13,637 bases of DNA from an uncultured Lewinella sp. (GTDB lineage Bacteria > Bacteroidota > Bacteroidia > Chitinophagales > Saprospiraceae), in assembly GCA_938021455.1 (NCBI GenBank), contig CALIGP010000116.1, positions 1-13,637 on the forward strand, read 5' to 3'. The position numbers and the translations under genes were made by a program. Every line of letters begins with the position of its first letter. Position 1 is the first letter of the stretch. The notes beneath the pieces were generated by a model. The model did no database searches. It was not told the DNA's origin and saw only the letters and a list, made by a program, of their open reading frames with translations. Below, in pieces: positions 1 to 6,228 of this stretch.

Positions 1-1236
1 AATATCTTCGTCTTCAAAGTAATAATGGAGTTTCCACTCACCTTGCCTGATTACTGATCCTGGACGAGTTCTGAATAGCGAGTCCCTGTTTTCGTTGTTG
101 TGTTCATCGTAGGCCTGCAGGTAGATCGGGAAGTGCCAGAAGAGCGACCTGTGAATATTCCCGATTTTGCCTTGCAGTAAGGGGAGTAAGTTTACCCCAT
201 CAAACGTACGGTCGGGCAAGTCAATTCTGGCGGCCTTGGCGATGGTGGGGAAGATGTCCAAATTGGTGATGGGGGTGTCGCTGGAGGTCGCGGGGGCGAT
301 GTTGTTTTTCCAGACGAAAAAGAAGGGCTCTCGAATGCCGCCTTCGTAGTAACTGCCTTTGCCGGCTCTTAGTGGTTTTTGTTGGGTAATGCCATACAGA
401 CCGCCGTTGTCGGAGGTGAAAACGATGAGGGTGTTGTCGAACTGATTGTTGGCCCTGAGTTGGGCAACCAGCAGGCCAATGTTTCGGTCCATGTTCTCAA
501 TCATGGTAGCGTATTCAGCGTTTTGCTGTCCGTTGGAGCCCGCTTTGTCGCGGTATTTGGGCAGCAAGCTGTCAATGGGTTGTATAGGCGTGTGAACGGC
601 GTAGGGCGAATAGTAGAGGAAGAACGGCTCGGGAATATTTTCAATGTGCTCAATCGCCTTCTCCATCACCAGGTCCGTCAGATGGCTTGACTGCCCTGCC
701 TCAATATTTACATTACGGTAAGGAGGGTAGTAACTTAGAGGCATACCGTTAAAGCCACCGCCAATGTTCTTATCGAACCCATATTCCAGTGGGTCTTTAC
801 TTAAATGCCACTTGCCGGCGTGACAGGTGGTATAACCATGTTGTTGTAGTGCGCTCGGGAGGCTTATAAAGCTGTCCCGTAGCACCTTGGTATTCTTAAC
901 GGGGACTAGCTTTCGATCCTTCGATTCTCCCCGGTCCGAATTGCCCACCGTGTAAATACCGTGGCGGGGCGTCCATTTTCCCGTCATCAGGCACGCCCTG
1001 CTGGGGGCACAGTTAGCCGCTGCTGCGTAGCCGTTGGTGAAGACCATGCCCTGCCCGGCCAGAGCGTCTATGTTGGGCGTTTCGTAGTAGTCAGAACCCA
1101 TGAAACCTACATCTTTATAACCCATATCATCGATGTTGATTAACAGGATGTTCGGCCGTTGGGTGTCGTTAGCTTCTTCGCCACAGGAAGCGAGGAGGAA
1201 AAAGGAGAGGAGGATGTAGGTTGATAGTTTGGGCAT
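1..1236 (-). CDS. Sulfatase (arylsulfatase family) lipoprotein, C-terminus cut by the window edge
   Basis: Reading the minus strand from the ATG at 1236 gives 412 open codons to the window edge. The enzyme would hydrolyse sulfate esters, in marine Bacteroidota usually on sulfated polysaccharides. Residues 1-18 form a lipoprotein signal ending LLASC, so Cys18 is the likely lipid anchor. The alkaline-phosphatase/sulfatase fold is clear: metal-binding Asp36-Asp37 (NIDDMGY); the sulfatase signature CAPSRACLMTG with Cys76 as the formylglycine precursor and Arg80; GKWHL with Lys142 and His144; His215; TSDNGG with Asp276 and Asn277; and Lys293. The family usually runs about 450-550 residues, so perhaps 50-100 residues are missing, including the usual C-terminal ELYNL-like stretch. 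The MCE-domain gene lies 125 bp upstream on the same strand. The Cys-type signature needs a formylglycine-generating enzyme or radical-SAM maturase, neither in the window. The family is certain; the substrate cannot be told. Confidence 0.93.
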   Translation of the reverse strand, partial: MPKLSTYILLSFFLLASCGEEANDTQRPNILLINIDDMGYKDVGFMGSDYYETPNIDALAGQGMVFTNGYAAAANCAPSRACLMTGKWTPRHGIYTVGNSDRGESKDRKLVPVKNTKVLRDSFISLPSALQQHGYTTCHAGKWHLSKDPLEYGFDKNIGGGFNGMPLSYYPPYRNVNIEAGQSSHLTDLVMEKAIEHIENIPEPFFLYYSPYAVHTPIQPIDSLLPKYRDKAGSNGQQNAEYATMIENMDRNIGLLVAQLRANNQFDNTLIVFTSDNGGLYGITQQKPLRAGKGSYYEGGIREPFFFVWKNNIAPATSSDTPITNLDIFPTIAKAARIDLPDRTFDGVNLLPLLQGKIGNIHRSLFWHFPIYLQAYDEHNNENRDSLFRTRPGSVIRQGEWKLHYYFEDEDI

Positions 1237-1260
1237 AGGAAGGCTTATTCGTTATGGTAC

Positions 1261-1280
1261 AAAACCAGTTCGTTGGTTTT
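1261..1280. repeat. Short inverted repeat between MCE lipoprotein and sulfatase genes
   Basis: AAAACCA (1261-1267) and TGGTTTT (1274-1280) are perfect 7-bp arms around a 6-base loop. The site lies in the 125-bp gap between the MCE-domain gene and the sulfatase gene. It could be a weak terminator or pause site, but the stem is AT-rich and no good U-tract follows it on the minus strand. I found no consensus promoter in this gap. Confidence 0.35.
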
Positions 1281-1361
1281 TAGGAATAGCTGATGACACC
1301 GTTTATGCAATACTCCCGCGATCCATGTTAGACTGCGATATTGTTTGGCCTGATTTGACGT

Positions 1362-1874
1362 TTATTTGTAGAGTTGATTCTGTTTTTGGATTGAAATCGA
1401 ATCTAATTTAGCATTTAGTAGCCGTAATTCTCTTAAGATTGAATCTTTTTGGTTGTTTCCAAATAAATCATTGATAAGATTTGATATTTCATCGATAGCA
1501 CTAGAGCCGGATGATATACTAGTAACGCCAGAATACTTAATCGTGTCTCCACTGGACAAATAGGTAGTACTTACTCCTCCTTCTATACATAGATTATGGT
1601 TACCCAAAAAGTCTATCGTTTTGATAAATATAGTTGCATCAATAGGGATGTTTATTTTTCTGTCTATTCTGAGGGTTGCAAGTACCTGTCTACTCGGTAG
1701 TAACTCAATCGATTCTACCTGCCCAACTTTTAAGCCATTGATAGAAATATCTGTGTTGCCAGTTATGTGAAGTCCAGAATCCATCTTCATGTAAATCTGG
1801 TTGCGGTTGTCGCAACTACAAAATAGTAGCAAAATAGAGGAGAGGACAATAGATTTTAAAATGATTTGAGGCAT
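1362..1874 (-). CDS. Small lipoprotein with a single MCE/MlaD-like domain
   Basis: 170 residues. Residues 1-21 are a hydrophobic signal ending in FCSC; Cys21 is the likely lipidated residue, though the lipobox is imperfect. Residues about 27-100 match the MCE (mammalian cell entry/MlaD) pattern: GL, then NGLKVGQVESIEL, an alternating beta-strand ATLRIDRKINIP, then DFLGNHNLCIEGG, where family members have a glycine-rich LLG..I.I..G ending. MCE domains form rings or tubes that carry lipids between membranes, usually fed by an MlaE permease and MlaF ATPase. Neither is present here. The tail, about residues 125-165, looks helical (LRELRLLNAKLDSI) and is far shorter than in typical Bacteroidota MlaD proteins of about 300 residues. 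The gene is AT-rich compared with its neighbours, and a run of seven T and six A lies at 1886-1898 just upstream of the start. The domain call is fairly sure; a role in lipid transport is inference. Confidence 0.75.
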   Translation of the reverse strand: MPQIILKSIVLSSILLLFCSCDNRNQIYMKMDSGLHITGNTDISINGLKVGQVESIELLPSRQVLATLRIDRKINIPIDATIFIKTIDFLGNHNLCIEGGVSTTYLSSGDTIKYSGVTSISSGSSAIDEISNLINDLFGNNQKDSILRELRLLNAKLDSISIQKQNQLYK

Positions 1875-1990
1875 AGGAATAGTGCTTTTTTTAAAAAATA
1901 CTTTAGGTCGATAAACGTCTCTATTCTTTAAAATTTCTGTAATCCCTACCTTTTAGGCCAAAATCCTTGAAAGGCAACAATTAATAGAAG

Positions 1991-2007
1991 TAATGAATGC
2001 TTCATTA
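1991..2007. repeat. Perfect 7-bp inverted repeat, possible operator
   Basis: TAATGAA (1991-1997), spacer TGC, TTCATTA (2001-2007). Its size and dyad symmetry fit a binding site for a dimeric regulator, but nothing in the window names one. It lies between the divergent MCE lipoprotein gene and aroB. Confidence 0.35.
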
Positions 2008-2133
2008 TGGAGTTTTAATTTTTACTTCAAGCAAAAGATGCTCAAGTCCGTAAAGCTAAGAATTTAAGGGGGCTTCCGTATAGATTACCTAAATGGTTTG
2101 GAGTGGAGATAGAGATAAAGTAGGGAGGACTAA

Positions 2134-2166
2134 TTGTCTTCTCCTTCCCAAAAAAATCTACCTTTA
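2134..2166 (+). promoter_or_regulatory. Weak candidate Bacteroidota promoter for aroB
   Basis: TTG at 2134-2136, 22 bases, then TACCTTTA at 2159-2166, one mismatch from the Bacteroidota -7 element TAnnTTTG. It would start a transcript roughly 10-20 bases before the ATG at 2186, and it supports that start over the upstream ATG at 2093. The spacing is at the long end of the accepted range. Confidence 0.35.
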
Positions 2167-2185
2167 CGCCCAAACTTATCCTTTC

Positions 2186-3244
2186 ATGACCCTCCAAGTC
2201 GCCGACAGCTATAAAATCGAAATTGGCCCTATCAGCCAGCAGCACTTCGACTGGCTAAAGGGCCGGGAATACTCCGGCTGGATCGTCTTCGCCGATGAGA
2301 ATACGGTAGAAGATTGTCTGCCACTAATCGAGGCGTATTTGCCGGAGGACACGCCCATTATTGTGGCGCCCGAAGGAGAGTTGAACAAGAACCTGGAGAC
2401 TTGCCGGGAGCTCTGGGAGGCCATGTTCGAGGCGGGTGTAGGCCGGCGCTGGTGCGCCATCTGCCTGGGCGGCGGGGTACTGGAGGATATGAGCGGTTTT
2501 GTGGCCTCTACCTATAAGCGGGGGATTGATTTTCTACAGATCCCTACCACATTACTCTCGATGGTAGACTCTTCCGTAGGGGGAAAGCTGGGTATCGACT
2601 TCAATAATGTAAAGAACAGCATCGGCGTCTTCAACGACCCGAGTGGGGTTTGGATTGATCCGATGTTTTTGAAAACGCTTCCGGCCCGGGAAATCCGCTC
2701 GGGTTACGGGGAGATCGTTAAGCACGCGTTGATCGCAGATTCGGGGCAATGGGACCAGGTTAAAGGGATCACGGACTTGGAGGCCGTCGACTGGAGCAGC
2801 ATTATTCCCCCAAGCGTAAACATCAAGCGGGAGGTCGTACTGGAAGACCCCTTCGAGAAAGGCTTGCGGAAATCCCTGAATTTCGGCCATACCATTGGCC
2901 ATGCCATCGAGTCATATTGGTTGGAGACGGAGGATCGTTTGTTCCACGGCGAAGCCGTGGCGGCGGGTATGATGATGGAAAGTTGGCTGAGCACAAAGCT
3001 GGAATCCTTATCGGGCGAAGACCTGAAGGAGATCACGACCTACTTGCTGGAGATCTACGGCCACCAATCGGTCCCGGAATCTGCTTTCGAGCAGTTGCTT
3101 ACCCTGATGCGGCAAGACAAAAAGAACGAAGACAGTCGTATTAATTTCACTTTACTCTCCGCCCCGGGCAGCGCCCGGGTGAACGCTACGGCTGAGCCGG
3201 AGATGATTGTGGAGGCGTTGAAGTGGTATAATGGGCTGGGGTAG
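2186..3244 (+). CDS. aroB: 3-dehydroquinate synthase
   Basis: 352 residues, the normal family length. The cytoplasmic enzyme converts DAHP to 3-dehydroquinate, the second step of the shikimate pathway to aromatic amino acids, using NAD+ and a divalent metal. Visible motifs are the nucleotide-binding GGGVLEDMSGF (residues 95-105), PTTLLSMVDSSVGGK (120-134, with the active-site lysine at 134), the LKTLPAREIRSGYGEIVKH stretch, NFGHTIGHAIE and FHGEAVAAGM. By analogy with the fungal enzyme, the metal ligands are Glu176, His235 and His254. The start at 2186 is chosen because an upstream in-frame ATG (2093) adds 31 residues unlike the family and would lie ahead of the candidate promoter. The gene is GC-rich, in sharp contrast with the AT-rich gene next door. 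No other shikimate gene is nearby; in this phylum these genes are often scattered. Confidence 0.96.
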   Translation: MTLQVADSYKIEIGPISQQHFDWLKGREYSGWIVFADENTVEDCLPLIEAYLPEDTPIIVAPEGELNKNLETCRELWEAMFEAGVGRRWCAICLGGGVLEDMSGFVASTYKRGIDFLQIPTTLLSMVDSSVGGKLGIDFNNVKNSIGVFNDPSGVWIDPMFLKTLPAREIRSGYGEIVKHALIADSGQWDQVKGITDLEAVDWSSIIPPSVNIKREVVLEDPFEKGLRKSLNFGHTIGHAIESYWLETEDRLFHGEAVAAGMMMESWLSTKLESLSGEDLKEITTYLLEIYGHQSVPESAFEQLLTLMRQDKKNEDSRINFTLLSAPGSARVNATAEPEMIVEALKWYNGLG

Positions 3245-3253
3245 GAGGCTGGT

Positions 3254-3292
3254 GTTTCATGGCCTGGCCAGGTTGTAGGCCGCCGATGAAAC
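3254..3292. terminator. Hairpin just downstream of aroB, possible terminator
   Basis: GTTTCAT (3254-3260) and ATGAAAC (3286-3292) are perfect 7-bp arms. Inside, GGCC (3261-3264) can continue the stem with GGCC at 3278-3281, leaving a 4-base bulge; a competing palindrome CCTGGCCAGG lies at 3263-3272. It starts 10 bases after the aroB stop, which suits a terminator or 3'-end stabiliser, but no clear U-tract follows. Confidence 0.45.
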
Positions 3293-3332
3293 GGTCTCTT
3301 CTGCTGGTGTATAGTTAAATGCACGGTTAAAA

Positions 3333-3381
3333 CACCAAGGGACGAAATCGCCGCGTAGCGGGGCGCCGTAGTCCCTTGAAA
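3333..3381. repeat. Intergenic palindromic repeat, copy 1
   Basis: 49 bases matching copy 2 at 45 positions. The outer arms AAGGGAC (3337-3343) and GTCCCTT (3371-3377) pair perfectly. Inside, CCGC (3351-3354) and GCGG (3358-3361) form a tight hairpin with loop GTA. A stem within a stem is typical of dispersed REP-like or small mobile palindromic elements. Confidence 0.75.
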
Positions 3382-3440
3382 GATATATGGTTGTAATGAG
3401 GTCGGCCTACCTGACGTGTACATACCAATGTACGGCCAAT

Positions 3441-3489
3441 CACCGAGGGACGGAATCGCCGCGTAGCGGGGCGGTGTAGTCCCTTGAAA
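3441..3489. repeat. Intergenic palindromic repeat, copy 2
   Basis: Same element, 108 bp downstream of copy 1 and in the same orientation. GAGGGAC (3445-3451) pairs with GTCCCTT (3479-3485); the one arm change from copy 1 (A to G at 3445) leaves a G-T wobble, so folding as RNA is kept. The inner CCGC-GTA-GCGG hairpin is unchanged. The other differences lie outside the stems, at 3453, 3474 and 3475. CACC at 3441-3444 and GGTG at 3494-3497 could extend this copy further. Confidence 0.75.
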
Positions 3490-3649
3490 AATAGGTGATA
3501 TAGCTTTACCCCACCTAGCTCTTTCCACCGCCACTTTGCACCTGCGTCCGCGCGCCCCTGAGCTTACCGAAGTGCCCTTCAACCCATCTTGACTTCTTAA
3601 ACAAATGCAAACCTACCGGTTGAACTAATACTTTCGGCGAGCAGCGCGT

Positions 3650-3657
3650 TACCTTTG
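3650..3657 (+). promoter_or_regulatory. Candidate -7 element upstream of the thioredoxin-like gene
   Basis: TACCTTTG is a perfect match to the Bacteroidota -7 element TAnnTTTG, 21 bases before the chosen ATG at 3679. No good TTG-type -33 element sits 19-20 bases upstream, so only half of the promoter is seen. A related TACTTTCG lies at 3629-3636. Confidence 0.4.
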
Positions 3658-3678
3658 GACAACGCAAAACGCGCTTAC

Positions 3679-5109
3679 ATGAAGTTTCTTTCCCTTTTTG
3701 CCTTATTATTCTCCTTCGCCCCCGCACTGACGGCGCAAGATGGCTATAAAATCAGTGTCGACATTGAGGGCTATGATCAGGAAATCCTGACGATGGCCAA
3801 CAATATTCTTGATAAGCAATACCTCGTGGATACGGCTTACCGGACGGAGGACGGAAGTTATCTCTTCGTAGGAGAGGAGCCGCTGCCCGCCGGTATTTAC
3901 CTCGTCGTAACTCAACCAGATAACAACTACTTCCAGATGCTGATCGGCACGGATGGGGATCAGGAGTTCAGCCTTTCTACACAGTTGAGTAATCTCGGGA
4001 AAGTCGATGCGAAAGGCAGTGAGGAAAACGAGCTCTTTTTCGGGTACATGGGCTTCCTGAACGACATGCAGGAAGAGAGTAAGCCACTGGTTAAAATCCT
4101 CAGAGATTCTACCACTACGGATGCTAGAAGGGACGAAATCACCCAGGAAATGGAAGGTTTTGACCTGCGTGTGAAGGCCAAGCAAGACCAGATAATTAAT
4201 GACCATCCAGCCTCTTTTGTTGCGGCGATCATCCGGACCAATCAGTCGAATAATCCACCTGAATATCCAGAAATAGAAGACGAAACGGAACGTCGGACGA
4301 CCCAGCTAAAGTGGTTGCAGAAGCACTACTTTGATCCCATTGACCTGAAGGATGAGCGACTACTTCGCACCCCTTTTCTCTTCAACCGGATTGAGTATTT
4401 TGTGGACAAACTCCACGTGCAGCACCCTGATACGATAGCAAAAACGATCGACGGAGTATTGAATAGGATGGACCCCAAATCCGAGATGTTCAAGTACTAC
4501 GTGGTTCATTTCATCAATAAGGCCGCAGGAAGCAAGATCGTTGGTATGGACGCTGTTTACGTACACATGGTGGACAACTATTACAGCAACGGACGTGCTT
4601 ACTGGTCAGAAGAAGAACAGTTAAAAAGCATGCAGGAAAACGCGGAACGTACCCGTCCGCTCCTCATCGGTAAGCAGGCACCGAATATGAAGATGAGTCG
4701 TCGGGATGGAACCCCCGTTGAGTTATACGAGCTCAAGGCTAATTACACCATTCTCTACTTTTGGCAGTTTGCCTGTCCGTCCTGCAAAAAATCTACACCC
4801 CATATGAAGGAGTTCTACGAGAAGTGGAACCCTAAGGGCGTAGAGATTTTCTCCATTTGCACCAAGCAAGGAGAAATCGGTAAATGCTGGGAGTACATCG
4901 ATGACAACGGGATTGGCGAATGGCTGCACGCTACGGATCGCTATATGCGCTTCTATAAGGACTATGACATTCGGTCCACGCCCTCCATATTTGTCCTTGA
5001 CGAGAATAAAAAAATTGTCTCGAAGCGGATTGGTGCGCAGCAGTTGGATGAGTTGCTCACCGCACTGGAACGGCAGAAGGAATTGGAGGCAGAGGCAAGC
5101 GGCAAATAG
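3679..5109 (+). CDS. Exported thioredoxin-fold protein (TlpA/ResA-like, CPSC motif)
   Basis: 476 residues from the ATG at 3679; an in-frame TTG 24 bases earlier is less likely because the signal peptide begins with MKF. Residues 1-19 are a signal peptide (cut after ALTA), so the protein acts in the periplasm or outer envelope. Residues about 20-110 are beta-rich, like the N-terminal domain often found on Bacteroidota TlpA-like proteins. Residues about 115-320 are helical and charged, resembling the DUF5106-type middle region. Residues about 328-465 are a redoxin domain: GKQAPNM, then YFWQFACPSCK with Cys366 and Cys369, and the cis-proline Thr434-Pro435 (STPSIFVLD). CxxC plus cis-Pro predicts thiol-disulfide reductase activity; the partner is unknown. 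A small membrane-protein gene follows 50 bp downstream on the same strand, probably co-transcribed. Confidence 0.85.
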   Translation: MKFLSLFALLFSFAPALTAQDGYKISVDIEGYDQEILTMANNILDKQYLVDTAYRTEDGSYLFVGEEPLPAGIYLVVTQPDNNYFQMLIGTDGDQEFSLSTQLSNLGKVDAKGSEENELFFGYMGFLNDMQEESKPLVKILRDSTTTDARRDEITQEMEGFDLRVKAKQDQIINDHPASFVAAIIRTNQSNNPPEYPEIEDETERRTTQLKWLQKHYFDPIDLKDERLLRTPFLFNRIEYFVDKLHVQHPDTIAKTIDGVLNRMDPKSEMFKYYVVHFINKAAGSKIVGMDAVYVHMVDNYYSNGRAYWSEEEQLKSMQENAERTRPLLIGKQAPNMKMSRRDGTPVELYELKANYTILYFWQFACPSCKKSTPHMKEFYEKWNPKGVEIFSICTKQGEIGKCWEYIDDNGIGEWLHATDRYMRFYKDYDIRSTPSIFVLDENKKIVSKRIGAQQLDELLTALERQKELEAEASGK

Positions 5110-5159
5110 CCCCAGACTTTTTACCACTACAACAAACAGTAACCAGCAGACGTAACACG

Positions 5160-5597
5160 ATGAATGAAGCTCTTTCCTTCAGCCCGCAGATGGGCGATAT
5201 ATACCTGATGGCCGCTATTTGTGGAGCCTTGTTCGTAATCCTAGTCTGGCTGGCCTTTCGTCTTAACAAAAACAAACATCCGGACCCCCGCCGCAGGGTG
5301 CTGATGCCGATGTTGTCTTACTTCATGGCCCTGCTGGCTTTGATGGGCTTTTTGGGCTCCTTCTGGTCTGTCTTCAAATATCCCGAGGTGAAGGTCGCTA
5401 ACGAACGGTTACTCATTGGTAGCGAGGATTTTCCCATGCCTAAGCCTTCTGAAATGCGCCTGGAGAGTTATACGGGTAGTGGCTTAGGCTCAGCAACGAG
5501 AGTATTGCTGGTACAAACAAAGGATCGCCGCACCTGGGCTTTTCCAGCGGACCGGTACGACATTAATCAAATGATGCGGGTAATGCGCGGGGAGTAG
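5160..5597 (+). CDS. Small two-helix membrane protein of unknown function
   Basis: 145 residues. Two hydrophobic helices, about 15-33 and 47-71, flank a short basic loop (LNKNKHPDPRRR), which suggests a cytoplasmic loop. A soluble tail of about 75 residues has alternating polar and hydrophobic stretches and ends KDRRTWAFPADRYDINQMMRVMR, recalling the ending of small bacterial PH-like or YdbT/YcxB-like domains; this resemblance is only by eye. It lies 50 bp after the thioredoxin-like gene, probably in one transcript, which hints at a shared envelope role. The 3' end is followed within 10 bases by the repeat array at 5607-5737. I do not recognise the family. Confidence 0.75.
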   Translation: MNEALSFSPQMGDIYLMAAICGALFVILVWLAFRLNKNKHPDPRRRVLMPMLSYFMALLALMGFLGSFWSVFKYPEVKVANERLLIGSEDFPMPKPSEMRLESYTGSGLGSATRVLLVQTKDRRTWAFPADRYDINQMMRVMRGE

Positions 5598-5606
5598 TTT
5601 TAGTGG

Positions 5607-5737
5607 GTAGAGTTGTAGACGGTAGACGGTAGAGTTGTAGACGGTAAGTTCCGAAGCTCTACCGTCTACAACACTACCGTCTACAGCTCTACCGTCTACA
5701 ACACTACCGTCTACAGCTCTACCGTCTACAACTCTAC
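5607..5737. repeat. Array of short direct and inverted repeats between convergent genes
   Basis: The right half is two perfect 30-bp units (5656-5685, 5686-5715) and a 22-bp partial third (5716-5737); each 30-bp unit holds two copies of CTACCGTCTACA. The left half is the same motif inverted: an 18-bp unit GTAGAGTTGTAGACGGTA at 5607-5624 and again at 5629-5646. Hence 5607-5626 is the exact reverse complement of 5718-5737 (20 bp). 5625-5646 pairs with 5660-5681 over 22 bp with one mismatch and a 13-base loop. The array ends inside the ridA stop codon. It could act as a two-way terminator for the convergent genes, or be an expanding repeat. Confidence 0.9.
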
Positions 5738-6123
5738 TTTTCAACTGCCGCAATACAGCTAATCTCTACATTCACGTACTTCGGCAAGTTGGCCACTTCC
5801 ACCAGCGCACGAGCAGGGGCTGTGTCTGCGTCAAAGTACTCGCTGTAGACAGTATTGATGCGGCCAAAATTTTCCATGTCGCTAACGAAGACGCTACACT
5901 TCAGGACGTTAGCAAAACTGGTGCCCGCCGCTTCTAATACGGCTCCCATATTATCCAGTACACGGCGGGTTTCCGTTTCAATGTCGCCGGTGAGGAGCTC
6001 TCCGCTTTCGGGGTCAAGCGCAATTTGCCCGCTGACGTAGAGAACACCATTGTGTAGGATGGCTTGGTTATAGGCACCAACGGGGGCAGGAGCGTTGGAG
6101 GTGTTGATAACGGTTCTGGACAT
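5734..6123 (-). CDS. ridA: RidA-family enamine/imine deaminase
   Basis: 129 residues from the ATG at 6123; this matches the family length, while the longer open frame starting at a GTG (6180) would begin inside the terminator stem. RidA hydrolyses reactive enamines and imines made by PLP-dependent enzymes, such as 2-aminoacrylate, in the cytoplasm. Typical motifs are NAPAPVGAYNQA near the start, VLYVSGQIALDPESGEL, the FANVLKCSVFVSDM stretch, and PARALVEVANLP with Arg105, the conserved substrate-binding arginine. Glu120 lies in the conserved VEISCIA ending. The stop codon lies in the repeat array. A terminator separates it from rpmF, so it probably has its own promoter; a candidate -7 element TACTTTCG lies at 6150-6143. 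Confidence 0.93.
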   Translation of the reverse strand: MSRTVINTSNAPAPVGAYNQAILHNGVLYVSGQIALDPESGELLTGDIETETRRVLDNMGAVLEAAGTSFANVLKCSVFVSDMENFGRINTVYSEYFDADTAPARALVEVANLPKYVNVEISCIAAVEK

Positions 6124-6142
6124 AGTTAATCGTTTTGGTGGC

Positions 6143-6150
6143 CGAAAGTA
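6143..6150 (-). promoter_or_regulatory. Candidate -7 element for ridA
   Basis: On the minus strand the site reads TACTTTCG, one base from TAnnTTTG, 19 bases before the ridA ATG. No TTG is found at the right distance for a -33 element, so support is partial. Confidence 0.3.
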
Positions 6151-6170
6151 AGGGGAATATCTCAAACACG

Positions 6171-6203
6171 AATAGCCCACTGATAAGGAACCAGTGGGCT
6201 ATT
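6171..6203 (-). terminator. Strong hairpin terminator after rpmF
   Basis: AATAGCCCACTG (6171-6182) and CAGTGGGCTATT (6192-6203) are perfect 12-bp arms with a 9-base loop. The hairpin begins 25 bases after the rpmF stop and is followed on the minus strand by CGTGTTTGAG, only a weak U-tract. It should end the yceD-rpmF transcript before ridA. Confidence 0.8.
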
Positions 6204-6228
6204 CAAATATCTTATTAGAAGGGAAGAC

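Larger units (their letters stand above)
1875..2185. other. AT-rich intergenic region between divergent MCE lipoprotein and aroB genes
   Basis: No convincing gene is seen. The region should hold the promoters of both flanking genes. It contains a perfect T7A6 tract (1886-1898), a 7-bp inverted repeat (1991-2007), and a weak promoter candidate for aroB near 2134-2166. An open frame on the plus strand from the ATG at 2093 runs into aroB but adds 31 residues that do not look like the family, so I treat it as non-coding. Confidence 0.6.
3245..3678. other. Intergenic region with hairpin and two copies of a palindromic repeat
   Basis: No gene is supported. The region holds, in order, a hairpin right after aroB (3254-3292), repeat copy 1 (3333-3381), a small inverted repeat between the copies (GTACAT at 3418-3423, ATGTAC at 3428-3433), repeat copy 2 (3441-3489), and a promoter-like element (3650-3657) before the next gene. 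A long open frame on the minus strand across the repeats is judged a by-product of the repeat spacing. Confidence 0.7.

Noticed and set aside
379..690. Plus-strand open frames across the sulfatase region, the largest 103 codons
   Set aside because: They are antisense to a full-length sulfatase reading frame with all catalytic motifs; no domain is seen in them.
2093..2185. Longer start for aroB giving 383 residues
   Set aside because: The extra 31 residues do not resemble the family, the shorter form has the normal length, and the candidate promoter lies within the extension.
3055..3582. Open frame of 175 codons on the minus strand with repeated FQGTT..RYAAI.SLG segments
   Set aside because: It overlaps the 3' end of aroB antisense and its repeats come from the two DNA repeat copies spaced by a multiple of three. 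It has no signal, domain or plausible start context.
5607..5737. CRISPR-like array
   Set aside because: Units are directly tandem, there are no unique spacers of 25-40 bases, and no cas genes are present. The same holds for the two repeats at 3333-3489.
5490..5753. Open frame on the minus strand encoding VDGRAVDGSVVDGRA-type repeats
   Set aside because: It is the translation of the intergenic repeat array and overlaps the ends of two real genes.
6124..6180. Extended N-terminus for RidA starting at a GTG inside the terminator
   Set aside because: The extension MGYSCLRYSPYF is encoded by the terminator arm and the probable promoter; the ATG at 6123 gives the standard 129-residue protein.
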